Source: Pseudomonadota bacterium (GTDB lineage Bacteria; Myxococcota_A; Polyangia; Fen-1088). From it: a stretch of 14,873 nt of DNA. Position numbers and translations under genes: made by a program. This document shows, piece by piece, positions 7,268 to 14,873 of this stretch; positions within the stretch are counted from its first letter, which is position 1; each line of letters begins with the position of its first letter. The stretch is taken from the NCBI GenBank assembly GCA_017881285.1, contig JADGRD010000024.1:1-14873 (forward strand). The letters run 5' to 3'. Below the pieces are notes generated by a model. That model was not told where the DNA came from and searched no databases. It worked only from the letters and a program-made list of their open reading frames with translations.

Positions 7268-8476
7268 ATGATTTTCTCTCGTGACAAACGGTGGCGCCCC
7301 GGCCTGGGCATCGCGTTCTTGCCCCTGCTGGTCAACGCGTGTGGCGGGGCCAGCGGACAGAGCAAGTCCGGGCCCGGCGGTGACAAGCGCCCGGTGTCCG
7401 TGGTCATGGCCAAGGTGGTCACGCGCGACATGCCGGTGATTCTCGACGGCTTGGGCACGGTGACCGCGTTCAAAACCGTCACCGTGCGGTCGCAGGTGGA
7501 TGGTCGCCTCGACAGCGTGGCCTTTCGCGAGGGCCAATTCGTCAAGCGCGGGACGCTCCTGGCGCTCATCGATCCGCGTCCCTTCGCCATCCAGCTTCAT
7601 CAGGCGGAGGGCGCCCTGGCCCGCGACCAGGCACAATTGCGCGGCGGCCAGGTCAATCTCGATCGCTACTCGCGCGTGGCCAAGGACAAGCTCATCCCGC
7701 AACAGCAGGCGGACGATCAGGGCGTGCTGGTCGGCCAGCTCGAAGGTTCGGTGAAGGCGGACCAGGCGCAGATCGCGCAGGCCAAGCTGATGCTGGAATA
7801 CGCGCGCATCCGTTCCCCCATCGACGGCGTCACCGGCGTGCGACTGGTCGATCCCGGCAACATGGTGCACCCGTCGGAGGCCGGCGGCATCGTCGTGGTC
7901 GCGCAGGTCGATCCCATCGCGGTCCTCTTCACCCTGCCGCAAGACGAGCTGCCGCGGGTGCAAAAGGCGCTGGCCGAGGGCAAGCCCGCCGTCGACGCGC
8001 TGTCGCGCGACGGTAGCGGTGTCCTGGCCACCGGCACCCTCGAGGTCATCGACAACCAGATCAACGCCACCACCGCCACCATTCGCATGAAGGCCGTCTT
8101 CCCCAATCCCGACCGCGTCCTGTGGCCCAACCAGTTCGTGAAGGCGCGCCTGCACCTCGGCCTGCGCAAGGGCGCGCTGGTCGTGCCCGCGGTGGCCGTG
8201 CAGCGCGGGCCCGCGGGCGCTTTCGCCTACGTGGTGGGCGAAGACAAGACGGTCGCCGCCCGGCCCATCGTGGTGGATAGCACGGACACCGAGCTCGCCG
8301 TGATTCGCTCGGGGCTGACCCCGGGCGAAACCGTGGTCACCGAGGGACAGTTCCAGCTCAAGCCGGGCGCCCTGGTCGAGACGCGCGAGCCAGGCGAGAA
8401 CAAGGAGCCAGGCGGCCGCCCGGGCAAGGGCGCGGGCAAGGCGCCTGGCGCCGCCCGCGAGGCGAAGAAACCGTGA
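7268..8476 (+). CDS. mdtA: RND efflux membrane-fusion protein, MdtA-like lipoprotein
   Basis: 402-residue periplasmic adaptor linking the inner-membrane RND transporters to the outer channel. The start is ATG 7268, with AAAGGA five bases upstream; ATG 7247 (in frame) is possible. The N-terminus is a lipoprotein signal (PGLGIAFLPLLVNAC, Cys 25), so it is anchored to the inner membrane. Domains follow in family order: the first half of the lipoyl/barrel-sandwich (VTVRSQVDGRLDSVAFREG), an alpha hairpin about 105-170, the second lipoyl half (YARIRSPIDGVTGVRLVDPG), a beta-barrel, and a membrane-proximal domain ending in GQFQLKPGALVETRE. The last ~30 residues form a Gly/Pro/Lys-rich tail, probably disordered. 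The stop overlaps the first RND start by four bases (GTGA). The symbol rests on family resemblance and its place before an mdtB/mdtC pair. Confidence 0.92.
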   Translation: MIFSRDKRWRPGLGIAFLPLLVNACGGASGQSKSGPGGDKRPVSVVMAKVVTRDMPVILDGLGTVTAFKTVTVRSQVDGRLDSVAFREGQFVKRGTLLALIDPRPFAIQLHQAEGALARDQAQLRGGQVNLDRYSRVAKDKLIPQQQADDQGVLVGQLEGSVKADQAQIAQAKLMLEYARIRSPIDGVTGVRLVDPGNMVHPSEAGGIVVVAQVDPIAVLFTLPQDELPRVQKALAEGKPAVDALSRDGSGVLATGTLEVIDNQINATTATIRMKAVFPNPDRVLWPNQFVKARLHLGLRKGALVVPAVAVQRGPAGAFAYVVGEDKTVAARPIVVDSTDTELAVIRSGLTPGETVVTEGQFQLKPGALVETREPGENKEPGGRPGKGAGKAPGAAREAKKP

Positions 8477-11400
8477 GCATCTCGGAACCCTTCATCCGGC
8501 GCCCCATCGCGACCACGCTGCTCATGATCGGCGTGCTCCTCGCTGGGCTGGTGGGCTACATGCAGCTACCGGTCGCGGCTCTGCCCCAGGTCGACTACCC
8601 GACCATCGTGGTGACCACCAGCCTGCCCGGCGCCAGCGCCGAGACCATGGCCTCCTCCATCACCACGCCGCTAGAGCGCCAGTTCGGCCAGATCCCGGCG
8701 CTCAGCCAAGTGACCTCGGTGTCGAGCCTCAACTCTTCGCTCATCACCTTGCAATTCAACCTGGATCGCGACATCGACTCGGCCCAGCAGGACGTGCAGG
8801 CCGCGATCAACGCGGCCTCGAATCTCCTGCCGCGCAATCTGCCCACGCCGCCGACCTACAGCAAGAGCAATCCCGCCGACACGCCCATCCTGACCTTCGC
8901 CATCAGCTCCGATACCTTGCCGCTCAACAAGGTCGCCGACTACGTCGATTCGATCCTGGCGCAGAAAGTATCGCAGGTCGCGGGCGTGGGGCTCGTCACC
9001 CTCGGCGGCGGCGTCAAGCCTGCCGTGCGCGTGCGCGTGGATCCCGAGGCCCTGGCCGGCCGCGGTCTCACCCTGGAGGACGTGCGCACCATCCTGGTCG
9101 CCGCCAACGTCAACCAGCCCAAGGGCTCGCTCGACGGGCAGCGCCAGAACTACACCGTCAACGTCGACGACCAGATCGTCAAACCCGTCAACTACGAGCC
9201 CCTGGTCCTGGCCTATCGCAATGGCTCGCCCGTGCGCCTGTCCGACGTGGCCACCGTGCTCGACGACGTGGAGAATGCCCAGCTCGCCGGCTGGGCCAAC
9301 GATCACCGGGCCGTGATCATGAACGTGCAACGCCAGCCCGGCGCCAACCTCATCGCCGTCACCGATCGTGTGAAGGCTCTCTTGCCCCAGCTCGGCGCTT
9401 CCATGCCCAAGGGCATCGACATCGCCATCATCTCCGACCGGACCGAGACGGTCCGCGCTTCGGTCGACGACGTGCAGTTCACGCTCATCCTCACCATCTT
9501 CCTGGTCGTAGGAGTGATGTATCTGTTTCTTCGCTCGTTTCGCGCCACCATCATTCCCGGCGTGGCGGTGCCGCTCTCGCTCATCGCTACCTTCGGGGTC
9601 ATGCAGCTTTGTGGCTACAGCCTCAACAACCTGACCTTGATGGCGCTGACCATCGCCACCGGCTTCGTGGTCGACGACGCCATCGTCATGGTCGAGAACA
9701 TCGCGCGCACCATCGAGGAGGGCTTGCCGCCCTTCGAGGCCGCGCTCAAGGGCGCGCGCCAGATTGGCTTCACCATCGTTTCGCTGACGGTGTCGCTGAT
9801 CGCCGTGCTCATCCCGCTGCTCTTCATGGGCGGCATCGTGGGCAGGCTTTTTCGCGAGTTTGCCGTCACGCTGGCCATCGCCATCGGCATCTCGGCGTTT
9901 CTCTCGCTGACCCTGACCGCCATGATGGGTGGCCACCTTTTGCGCGCGCACGAGACACCCGGCCGGCTGGCCCGCCACCTCGAACGCGGCTGGGACGCCA
10001 TGGCGCGCTTCTACGATCGAGGCCTGGGCTGGGTGCTGCGCCACAAGCGTTTCACGCTGGCGGCCACGCTGGCCACCGTGGGGCTCACCGTCTTTCTGGC
10101 CTTCATCGTGCCCAAGGGATTCTTCCCGCAGCAGGACACCGGTCTGCTCGTCGGCGTCTCCGAGGCATCGCCCTCGATTTCCTTTCCCGCCATGATGGAC
10201 CGGCAGCGCGCGGCGGCCGATGTGATTCGCGCCGATCCGGATGTGCAGGCCGTGGCGTCGTTCATCGGCGCCGACGGCACGAACCCCACACTCAATGTCG
10301 GCCGGCTCTCCATCACGCTCAAGCCGCGGCGGCTGCGCCATGCGGATGCGGACACCATCATTGCCCGGCTCTCGCCCCGCCTGCGCGAGGTCTCCGGCAT
10401 CGCGGTCTACTTGCAATCGGTGCAAGATCTCCAGGTCGACACGCGCACCAGCCGGACGCAATTCCAGCTGACCCTCGAGGACGCCGATCCCACCGAGCTC
10501 GACGTGTGGGCGCCGCGGGTGCTCAACGCGATGAAGGACCTGCCCGTGCTGCGCGACGTGGCCAGCGACCGCCAGTCGACCGCGCTGGGGCTTTCCCTGG
10601 TCATCGATCGCGACATGGCCTCGCGTCTGGGGGTCAGCACGCAGAGCCTCGACGACACGCTCTACGATGCCTTCGGCCAGCGCCAGGTCTCGACCATCTT
10701 CACCCAGCTCAACCTGTATCGCGTGATCCTGGAGGTCGCACCTGCCTTCCAGCAGGACCCCACGGCACTGCGGTCCATCTACGTCCGTTCGGCCACCGGC
10801 GATCCCATTGCCCTCGACACCCTGGCGCACTACGAACAATCGTCCCACACCCCGACCATCGCCCATCAAGGGCAGTTCCCCGCCGCCACCCTGTCCTTCA
10901 ACCTCGCGCCGGGCGAGGCGCTGGGCGCCGCCGTCGCGGCCATCGACAAAGCCATGCGATCGCTCGACCTGCCGCCCGGCGTGCACCCCTCGTTTCAAGG
11001 CACGGCCAAGGTCTTTTCCGAGTCGCTCGCCAATGAACCCATCCTCATTCTCGCCGCGCTCATCACCATGTACATCGTGCTCGGCATTCTCTACGAGAGC
11101 TACATCCACCCCATCACCATCCTCAGCACCTTGCCCTCGGCGGGCGTCGGCGCCTTGCTCGCGCTGCTCATCTGCCGGATCGAATTCAGCGTCATCGCGC
11201 TCATCGGCATCATCCTGCTCATCGGCATCGTCAAGAAGAACGCCATCATGATGATCGACTTCGCCCTCGAGGCGGAGCGGGAGAAGGGCCTCGATCCCGA
11301 GAGCGCCATTCATCAGGCGTGCCTGCTGCGCTTCCGCCCCATCATGATGACCACCATGGCGGCCTTGCTCGGCGGCTTGCCCATGGCGCTCGGCCAGGGC

Positions 11401-11589
11401 ACGGGCGCGGAGCTGCGCCGCCCGCTCGGCATCGCCATCGTGGGCGGCTTGCTCATCTCGCAGGTGCTCACGCTCTACACCACGCCCGTCATCTACCTGG
11501 CCATGGATCGCCTGCGGCATCTGCGACGAGTACCGCGCACGACGACCGCGGCCGCCCCCGGACCCGCGATTGGAGATCCGGTGGCGTGA
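8473..11589 (+). CDS. mdtB: RND multidrug transporter, MdtB-type subunit
   Basis: 1038 residues, close to E. coli MdtB (1040). It starts at GTG 8473 within a GTGA overlap with the fusion protein. The N-terminus FIRRPIATTLLMIGVLLAG leads into TM1, followed by a porter domain with MdtB-like phrases (ALPQVDYPTIVVTTSLPGAS, LNVGRLSITL). Proton-relay residues are present: D401/D402 in TM4 (GFVVDDAIVMVEN), K922 in TM10 (GIVKKNAIMMID), and R953 and T960 in RFRPIMMTTMA. Twelve membrane segments flank two large periplasmic loops, and the two halves resemble each other as expected. It likely forms a heterotrimer with the next gene product; in E. coli the active complex is two MdtB with one MdtC. The C-terminus carries a short basic/Ala-rich tail. 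No frameshift is seen. Confidence 0.96.
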   Translation: MSISEPFIRRPIATTLLMIGVLLAGLVGYMQLPVAALPQVDYPTIVVTTSLPGASAETMASSITTPLERQFGQIPALSQVTSVSSLNSSLITLQFNLDRDIDSAQQDVQAAINAASNLLPRNLPTPPTYSKSNPADTPILTFAISSDTLPLNKVADYVDSILAQKVSQVAGVGLVTLGGGVKPAVRVRVDPEALAGRGLTLEDVRTILVAANVNQPKGSLDGQRQNYTVNVDDQIVKPVNYEPLVLAYRNGSPVRLSDVATVLDDVENAQLAGWANDHRAVIMNVQRQPGANLIAVTDRVKALLPQLGASMPKGIDIAIISDRTETVRASVDDVQFTLILTIFLVVGVMYLFLRSFRATIIPGVAVPLSLIATFGVMQLCGYSLNNLTLMALTIATGFVVDDAIVMVENIARTIEEGLPPFEAALKGARQIGFTIVSLTVSLIAVLIPLLFMGGIVGRLFREFAVTLAIAIGISAFLSLTLTAMMGGHLLRAHETPGRLARHLERGWDAMARFYDRGLGWVLRHKRFTLAATLATVGLTVFLAFIVPKGFFPQQDTGLLVGVSEASPSISFPAMMDRQRAAADVIRADPDVQAVASFIGADGTNPTLNVGRLSITLKPRRLRHADADTIIARLSPRLREVSGIAVYLQSVQDLQVDTRTSRTQFQLTLEDADPTELDVWAPRVLNAMKDLPVLRDVASDRQSTALGLSLVIDRDMASRLGVSTQSLDDTLYDAFGQRQVSTIFTQLNLYRVILEVAPAFQQDPTALRSIYVRSATGDPIALDTLAHYEQSSHTPTIAHQGQFPAATLSFNLAPGEALGAAVAAIDKAMRSLDLPPGVHPSFQGTAKVFSESLANEPILILAALITMYIVLGILYESYIHPITILSTLPSAGVGALLALLICRIEFSVIALIGIILLIGIVKKNAIMMIDFALEAEREKGLDPESAIHQACLLRFRPIMMTTMAALLGGLPMALGQGTGAELRRPLGIAIVGGLLISQVLTLYTTPVIYLAMDRLRHLRRVPRTTTAAAPGPAIGDPVA
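11192..11249 (+). repeat. Near-identical 58-bp block shared by mdtB and mdtC (copy 1)
   Basis: The block matches 14308-14365 in 57 of 58 bases (40 identical, one C/G difference at a synonymous position, then 17 identical). It encodes the TM10 region around the essential Lys (IALIGIILLIGIVKKNAI). Confidence 0.85.
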
Positions 11590-14500
11590 ATATCTCGGGG
11601 CCCTTCATCCGCCGTCCCATCGCGACCTCCTTGCTGGCCGTCGCGCTCATCCTGGCGGGCCTGACCGCCTACGCCAACCTGCCCGTGGCGCCCTTGCCGC
11701 GTGTGGATTTTCCGACCATCAACGTGCAGGCATCCCTGCCCGGCGCCAGCCCCGAGACCATGGCCAGCTCGGTGGCCACGCCACTCGAACGCCGCTTCGG
11801 CCGCATCGCCGGTCTCACCGAGATGACCTCGGCCAGCTCGCTCGGTGCCACCAGCATTACCATGCAATTCCAGCTGAGCCGCGAGATCACCGGGGCCGCG
11901 CGCGACGTGCAGGCCGCGATGAACGCGGCGGGTGGCGAGCTGCCACCCAACCTGCCCAGCCGTCCCACCTATCGCAAGGTCAATCCCTCCGACGCGCCCG
12001 TGCTCATCGTGGGGCTCACCTCGGACACGCTGCCCCTGGCGCAGGTCTACGCCACCGCCAACACGATCCTCGCGCCGAAAGTCTCGCAGGTAGAGGGCGT
12101 GGGCCAGGTCTTCGTCGGCGGCGGCCAGCAGCCTGCCGTGCGCGTGCAAGTCGACCTCGACGCGCTCGCGGGGCTGGGGCTGGGCATGGTGGACGTGCGC
12201 ACCGCACTCGCGCAGGCCACGGTCAACAGTCCCAAGGGGGCGCTCGCCAACGATCAGCGCACCCTGGTCCTGTCGTCCAACGATCAGCTCTTCGGCGCGA
12301 GAGCCTTCCGCGACGTGATCGTCACCTACCGCGGTGGCGCGCCGGTCCGCTTGCGCGACGTGGCCAAGGTGTTCGATGACGTCGAGAACAACCGCGTGGC
12401 GGGTTGGGTGGACGGCCAGCGCGCCGTGCAGCTCATCATCCGTCGCGAGCCGGGCGCGAACATTCTCGAGACCATCGACCGGGTCAAAGCCTTGCTGCCC
12501 AGCCTGGCGACCTCGATCTCTCCGGCCATCAAGCTGCAGATCACGCTCGACCGCTCGGGGACCATCCGCGCCTCGGTGCGCGACGTGGAGAGGACCTTGC
12601 TCATCAGCATCGGCCTGGTCGTGCTGGTGGTCCTGCTCTTCTTGCGCCGGCTGCGCGCCACCATGATCCCCGCCGTGGCCATCCCGCTGTCGCTGACCGG
12701 GACCTTCGCGGTCATGTACCTGCTCGATTACAGCATCGACAACCTGTCGCTCATGGCCCTGACCATCGCCACCGGGTTCGTGGTCGACGACGCCATCGTG
12801 GTGGTGGAAAACATCATGCGCCACGTGGAGCAAGGTATGGCGCCGACCGAGGCGGCATTCTTGGGCGCACGCGAGATCGGTTTCACCATCGTGTCGATCA
12901 CCGTGTCGCTGCTCGCGGTCTTCATTCCGCTTCTGCTCATGGGCGGCGTCGTCGGGCGACTCTTCCGCGAATTCTCCGTCACGCTCAGCATCGCCATCGT
13001 GGTCTCCGCCGTGGTGTCCCTCACCCTGACCCCGACCATGGCCTCGCGCCTCCTGCGCCAGTTTTCGCATGACAAGCCCTCGCGCTTCGCGCGCGTATCC
13101 GAGCGTGGTTTCACGGCCTTGCAGGGCCTCTACGCCCGCTGCCTCGACTGGATCCTGCGCCACCAGGTCGCCGCGCTCGCACTCACCGTCGGCACCGTCG
13201 CCTTCACCGTCTTTCTGTACGTTGTCGTGCCCAAGGGGCTTTTCCCGCAGCAAGACACCGGCATGCTGACGGGCTCGACCGAGGCCAGCCAGGACGTGTC
13301 GTTCCCGGCCATGAAAGCCTACCAGGAACAAGTCAACGCCATCGTGCTGGCCGATCCCGACGTGGAGCACGTGACGTCCTTCATCGGCTCGGCGAACGCC
13401 TCGACCGGCAACGCCGGGAACCTGTTCATCGCCTTGCGGCCCAAGCCCGGTCGCAAGTCCACCGCCGACGAGGTCATCGCCCGCCTGCGGCCCAAGGTCG
13501 GCCGCCTGCCCGGGATTCGCCTGTTCCTGCAGTCCGTCCAGGATCTACGCGTCGGCGGACGCTCCGCGCGCACCCAGTACCAGTACACGCTCCAGGACGC
13601 CACCCTCGACGAGCTCAATCAATGGGCGCCCCGCGTGCTCGAGAAGCTGCGCAGCTTGCCCGCGCTCAAGGACGTGAACACCGACCAGCAGACGGCCGGA
13701 CTCCAGCTCGGCGTGACCCTCGATCGCGAGCGGGCTGCTCGCTTCGGTATCCTTCCCCAAGCAGTGGACGAGGCCCTTTACGATGCCTTCGGCCAGCGCC
13801 AGGTCGCCGTCTCGTACACCCAGCTCAACTACTATCGCGTGGTACTGGAAGCATCTCGCTCCCAGCAAAGTGGCCCCGAGGCCCTGCGTCGCATCTACGT
13901 GCCCACGCCCACCGGGGGGCAAGTGCCGCTCTCGGAGATCGCCACCTTCGGCCCAGGCAACGCCTCCCTGGCCATCAGCCACCAGGGGCAATTCCCGTCC
14001 ACCACCCTCTCGTTCAATCTGGCCCCCGGCACTTCACTCGGCGACGCCGTCGAGCTCATTCACAAGGCAGAGGCACAGCTCCACTTCCCCGAAAGTCTGC
14101 GCGGCAGCTTTCAGGGAACCGCGCAAGCCTTCAAGAGCTCCACCGACAGCCAGCCCTGGCTCATCCTGGCGGCGCTCGTCACCGTGTATCTCGTCCTCGG
14201 CATGCTCTACGAAAGCCTGATCCACCCCATCACCATCCTGTCGACCTTGCCTTCGGCCGGCGTCGGCGCGTTGCTGGCACTTTCCGCCTTCAAGACCGAG
14301 TTCAGCATCATCGCGCTCATCGGCATCATCCTGCTCATCGGCATCGTGAAGAAGAACGCCATCATCCTCGTCGACTTCGCCATCGAGTCGCGCCGTACGC
14401 GCGGCACCTCCGCCGCGGCGGCGATTCGCGAGGCCGCCCTCTTGCGCTTTCGCCCCATCCTCATGACCACCATGGCGGCGCTCCTTGGCGCGCTACCCCT

Positions 14501-14699
14501 GGCCCTGAGCGGTGGCACCGGCTCCGAGCTGCGCCGGCCCCTCGGCATCGCCATGGTGGGCGGCCTCGCCCTGTCACAGCTCGTGACCCTGTTCACGACC
14601 CCGGTCATCTACCTCTGGCTCGATCGTATCCAGGCCCGCAGGAAGGCGCCGGCCGCGGCGAGGGTCGAGGCGGGACAGGTTGCGGGAGAAACGGGGTAG
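11586..14699 (+). CDS. mdtC: RND multidrug transporter, MdtC-type subunit
   Basis: 1037 residues. It starts at GTG 11586 in a GTGA overlap with the preceding stop; the frame is open upstream to 11319 but that part lies inside mdtB. It opens NISGPFIRRPIATSLLAVAL. Several phrases are characteristic of MdtC rather than MdtB: LPVAPLPRVDFPTI, LPGASPETMASSVATPLER, EMTSASSLGATS and PSRPTYRKVNPSDAP. The proton relay is complete: D401/D402 (GFVVDDAIVVVEN), K923 (GIVKKNAIILVD), R954 and T961 (RFRPILMTTMA). It is the last gene of the operon. Part of its TM10 coding sequence is almost identical to that of mdtB. In E. coli, MdtC contributes mainly substrate handling and MdtB proton flux; here both look equipped for proton transport. 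Confidence 0.96.
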   Translation: MNISGPFIRRPIATSLLAVALILAGLTAYANLPVAPLPRVDFPTINVQASLPGASPETMASSVATPLERRFGRIAGLTEMTSASSLGATSITMQFQLSREITGAARDVQAAMNAAGGELPPNLPSRPTYRKVNPSDAPVLIVGLTSDTLPLAQVYATANTILAPKVSQVEGVGQVFVGGGQQPAVRVQVDLDALAGLGLGMVDVRTALAQATVNSPKGALANDQRTLVLSSNDQLFGARAFRDVIVTYRGGAPVRLRDVAKVFDDVENNRVAGWVDGQRAVQLIIRREPGANILETIDRVKALLPSLATSISPAIKLQITLDRSGTIRASVRDVERTLLISIGLVVLVVLLFLRRLRATMIPAVAIPLSLTGTFAVMYLLDYSIDNLSLMALTIATGFVVDDAIVVVENIMRHVEQGMAPTEAAFLGAREIGFTIVSITVSLLAVFIPLLLMGGVVGRLFREFSVTLSIAIVVSAVVSLTLTPTMASRLLRQFSHDKPSRFARVSERGFTALQGLYARCLDWILRHQVAALALTVGTVAFTVFLYVVVPKGLFPQQDTGMLTGSTEASQDVSFPAMKAYQEQVNAIVLADPDVEHVTSFIGSANASTGNAGNLFIALRPKPGRKSTADEVIARLRPKVGRLPGIRLFLQSVQDLRVGGRSARTQYQYTLQDATLDELNQWAPRVLEKLRSLPALKDVNTDQQTAGLQLGVTLDRERAARFGILPQAVDEALYDAFGQRQVAVSYTQLNYYRVVLEASRSQQSGPEALRRIYVPTPTGGQVPLSEIATFGPGNASLAISHQGQFPSTTLSFNLAPGTSLGDAVELIHKAEAQLHFPESLRGSFQGTAQAFKSSTDSQPWLILAALVTVYLVLGMLYESLIHPITILSTLPSAGVGALLALSAFKTEFSIIALIGIILLIGIVKKNAIILVDFAIESRRTRGTSAAAAIREAALLRFRPILMTTMAALLGALPLALSGGTGSELRRPLGIAMVGGLALSQLVTLFTTPVIYLWLDRIQARRKAPAAARVEAGQVAGETG
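14308..14365 (+). repeat. Near-identical 58-bp block shared by mdtB and mdtC (copy 2)
   Basis: Partner of 11192-11249, in direct orientation 3116 bases downstream. It encodes the same TM10 segment of the MdtC-type subunit. Confidence 0.85.
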
Positions 14700-14776
14700 G
14701 CGCCTGCCTGCCGCGCAGTGAGACGCGCAACAACCAGGCCGTGTTTGCCGAGAAGTCTCTACCGTTCTTTACTGTG

Positions 14777-14793
14777 GTGCGCTCTCGTCGCAC
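14777..14793 (+). terminator. Weak hairpin after the efflux operon
   Basis: GTGCG-N7-CGCAC lies about 80 bases beyond the mdtC stop. A 5-bp stem without a T-run makes this a weak candidate; nothing else in 14700-14873 looks like a terminator or a gene. Confidence 0.2.
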
Positions 14794-14873
14794 GCATCTT
14801 CCCGCAAAGAGGTGGTTCCCGCCCCCGCCGTTCCCGAGGCGGCTCCGGGCCACGCTGGCCAAGCCAAGCCCAA

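Noticed and set aside
8671..11520. 949-codon open frame antisense to mdtB (also 11493-13370 and 1732-3060 on the minus strand)
   Set aside because: GC3-rich genes keep the antisense frame free of stops. The translations are His/Asp/Gly/Arg-rich without domains, while the plus strand encodes intact RND and NtrC-type proteins.
14605..14862. 85-codon minus-strand frame at the right edge
   Set aside because: It overlaps the end of mdtC, is Arg/Pro-rich and has no supporting signals.

Overview
The window is uniformly GC-rich with strong GC3 bias, and many long antisense frames are open as a result. Its content fits a Gram-negative bacterium with large regulatory capacity: a beta-barrel outer-membrane protein, a lipoprotein, a sigma-54 activator and a tripartite RND pump. 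My best guess is a myxobacterium or related Myxococcota/deltaproteobacterial lineage. That rests on overall style, not on a marker gene.

Layout. (1) 1-410 is the 3' end of a probable outer-membrane beta-barrel gene. (2) 461-3156 is a head-to-head two-component pair: a membrane histidine kinase on the minus strand and an NtrC-type sigma-54 activator (receiver, AAA+, Fis-type HTH) on the plus strand. (3) 3191-4355 holds a stand-alone receiver protein on the minus strand and an unrecognised 189-residue protein on the plus strand, diverging from a 154-bp promoter region. (4) 4356-4854 has no gene I can support. (5) 4855-5721 encodes a lipoprotein of unknown function with a Gly/Arg/Met-rich insert, on the minus strand. 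(6) 5914-14699 is a four-gene efflux operon: TolC-type channel, lipoprotein membrane-fusion protein, and two RND transporters that match MdtB and MdtC respectively. The last three genes are spaced or overlapped so tightly that co-translation is likely. (7) 14700-14873 is a non-coding tail.

How it may work together. The sequence GGCAC-N6-TGCW, which has the sigma-54 -24/-12 spacing, was found only three times in my by-eye scan of both strands. All three copies are intergenic and correctly oriented upstream of a start codon: before the 189-residue protein (a near-perfect consensus site), before the receiver protein, and before the efflux operon. An activator with an intact GAFTGA loop is encoded beside them. 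I infer a local circuit: kinase to sigma-54 activator to the receiver protein, the orphan protein and an MdtABC-type pump. In E. coli, mdtABC is instead controlled by BaeSR, which is absent here. The circuit is inference; the promoter-like sequences and the gene order are seen directly.
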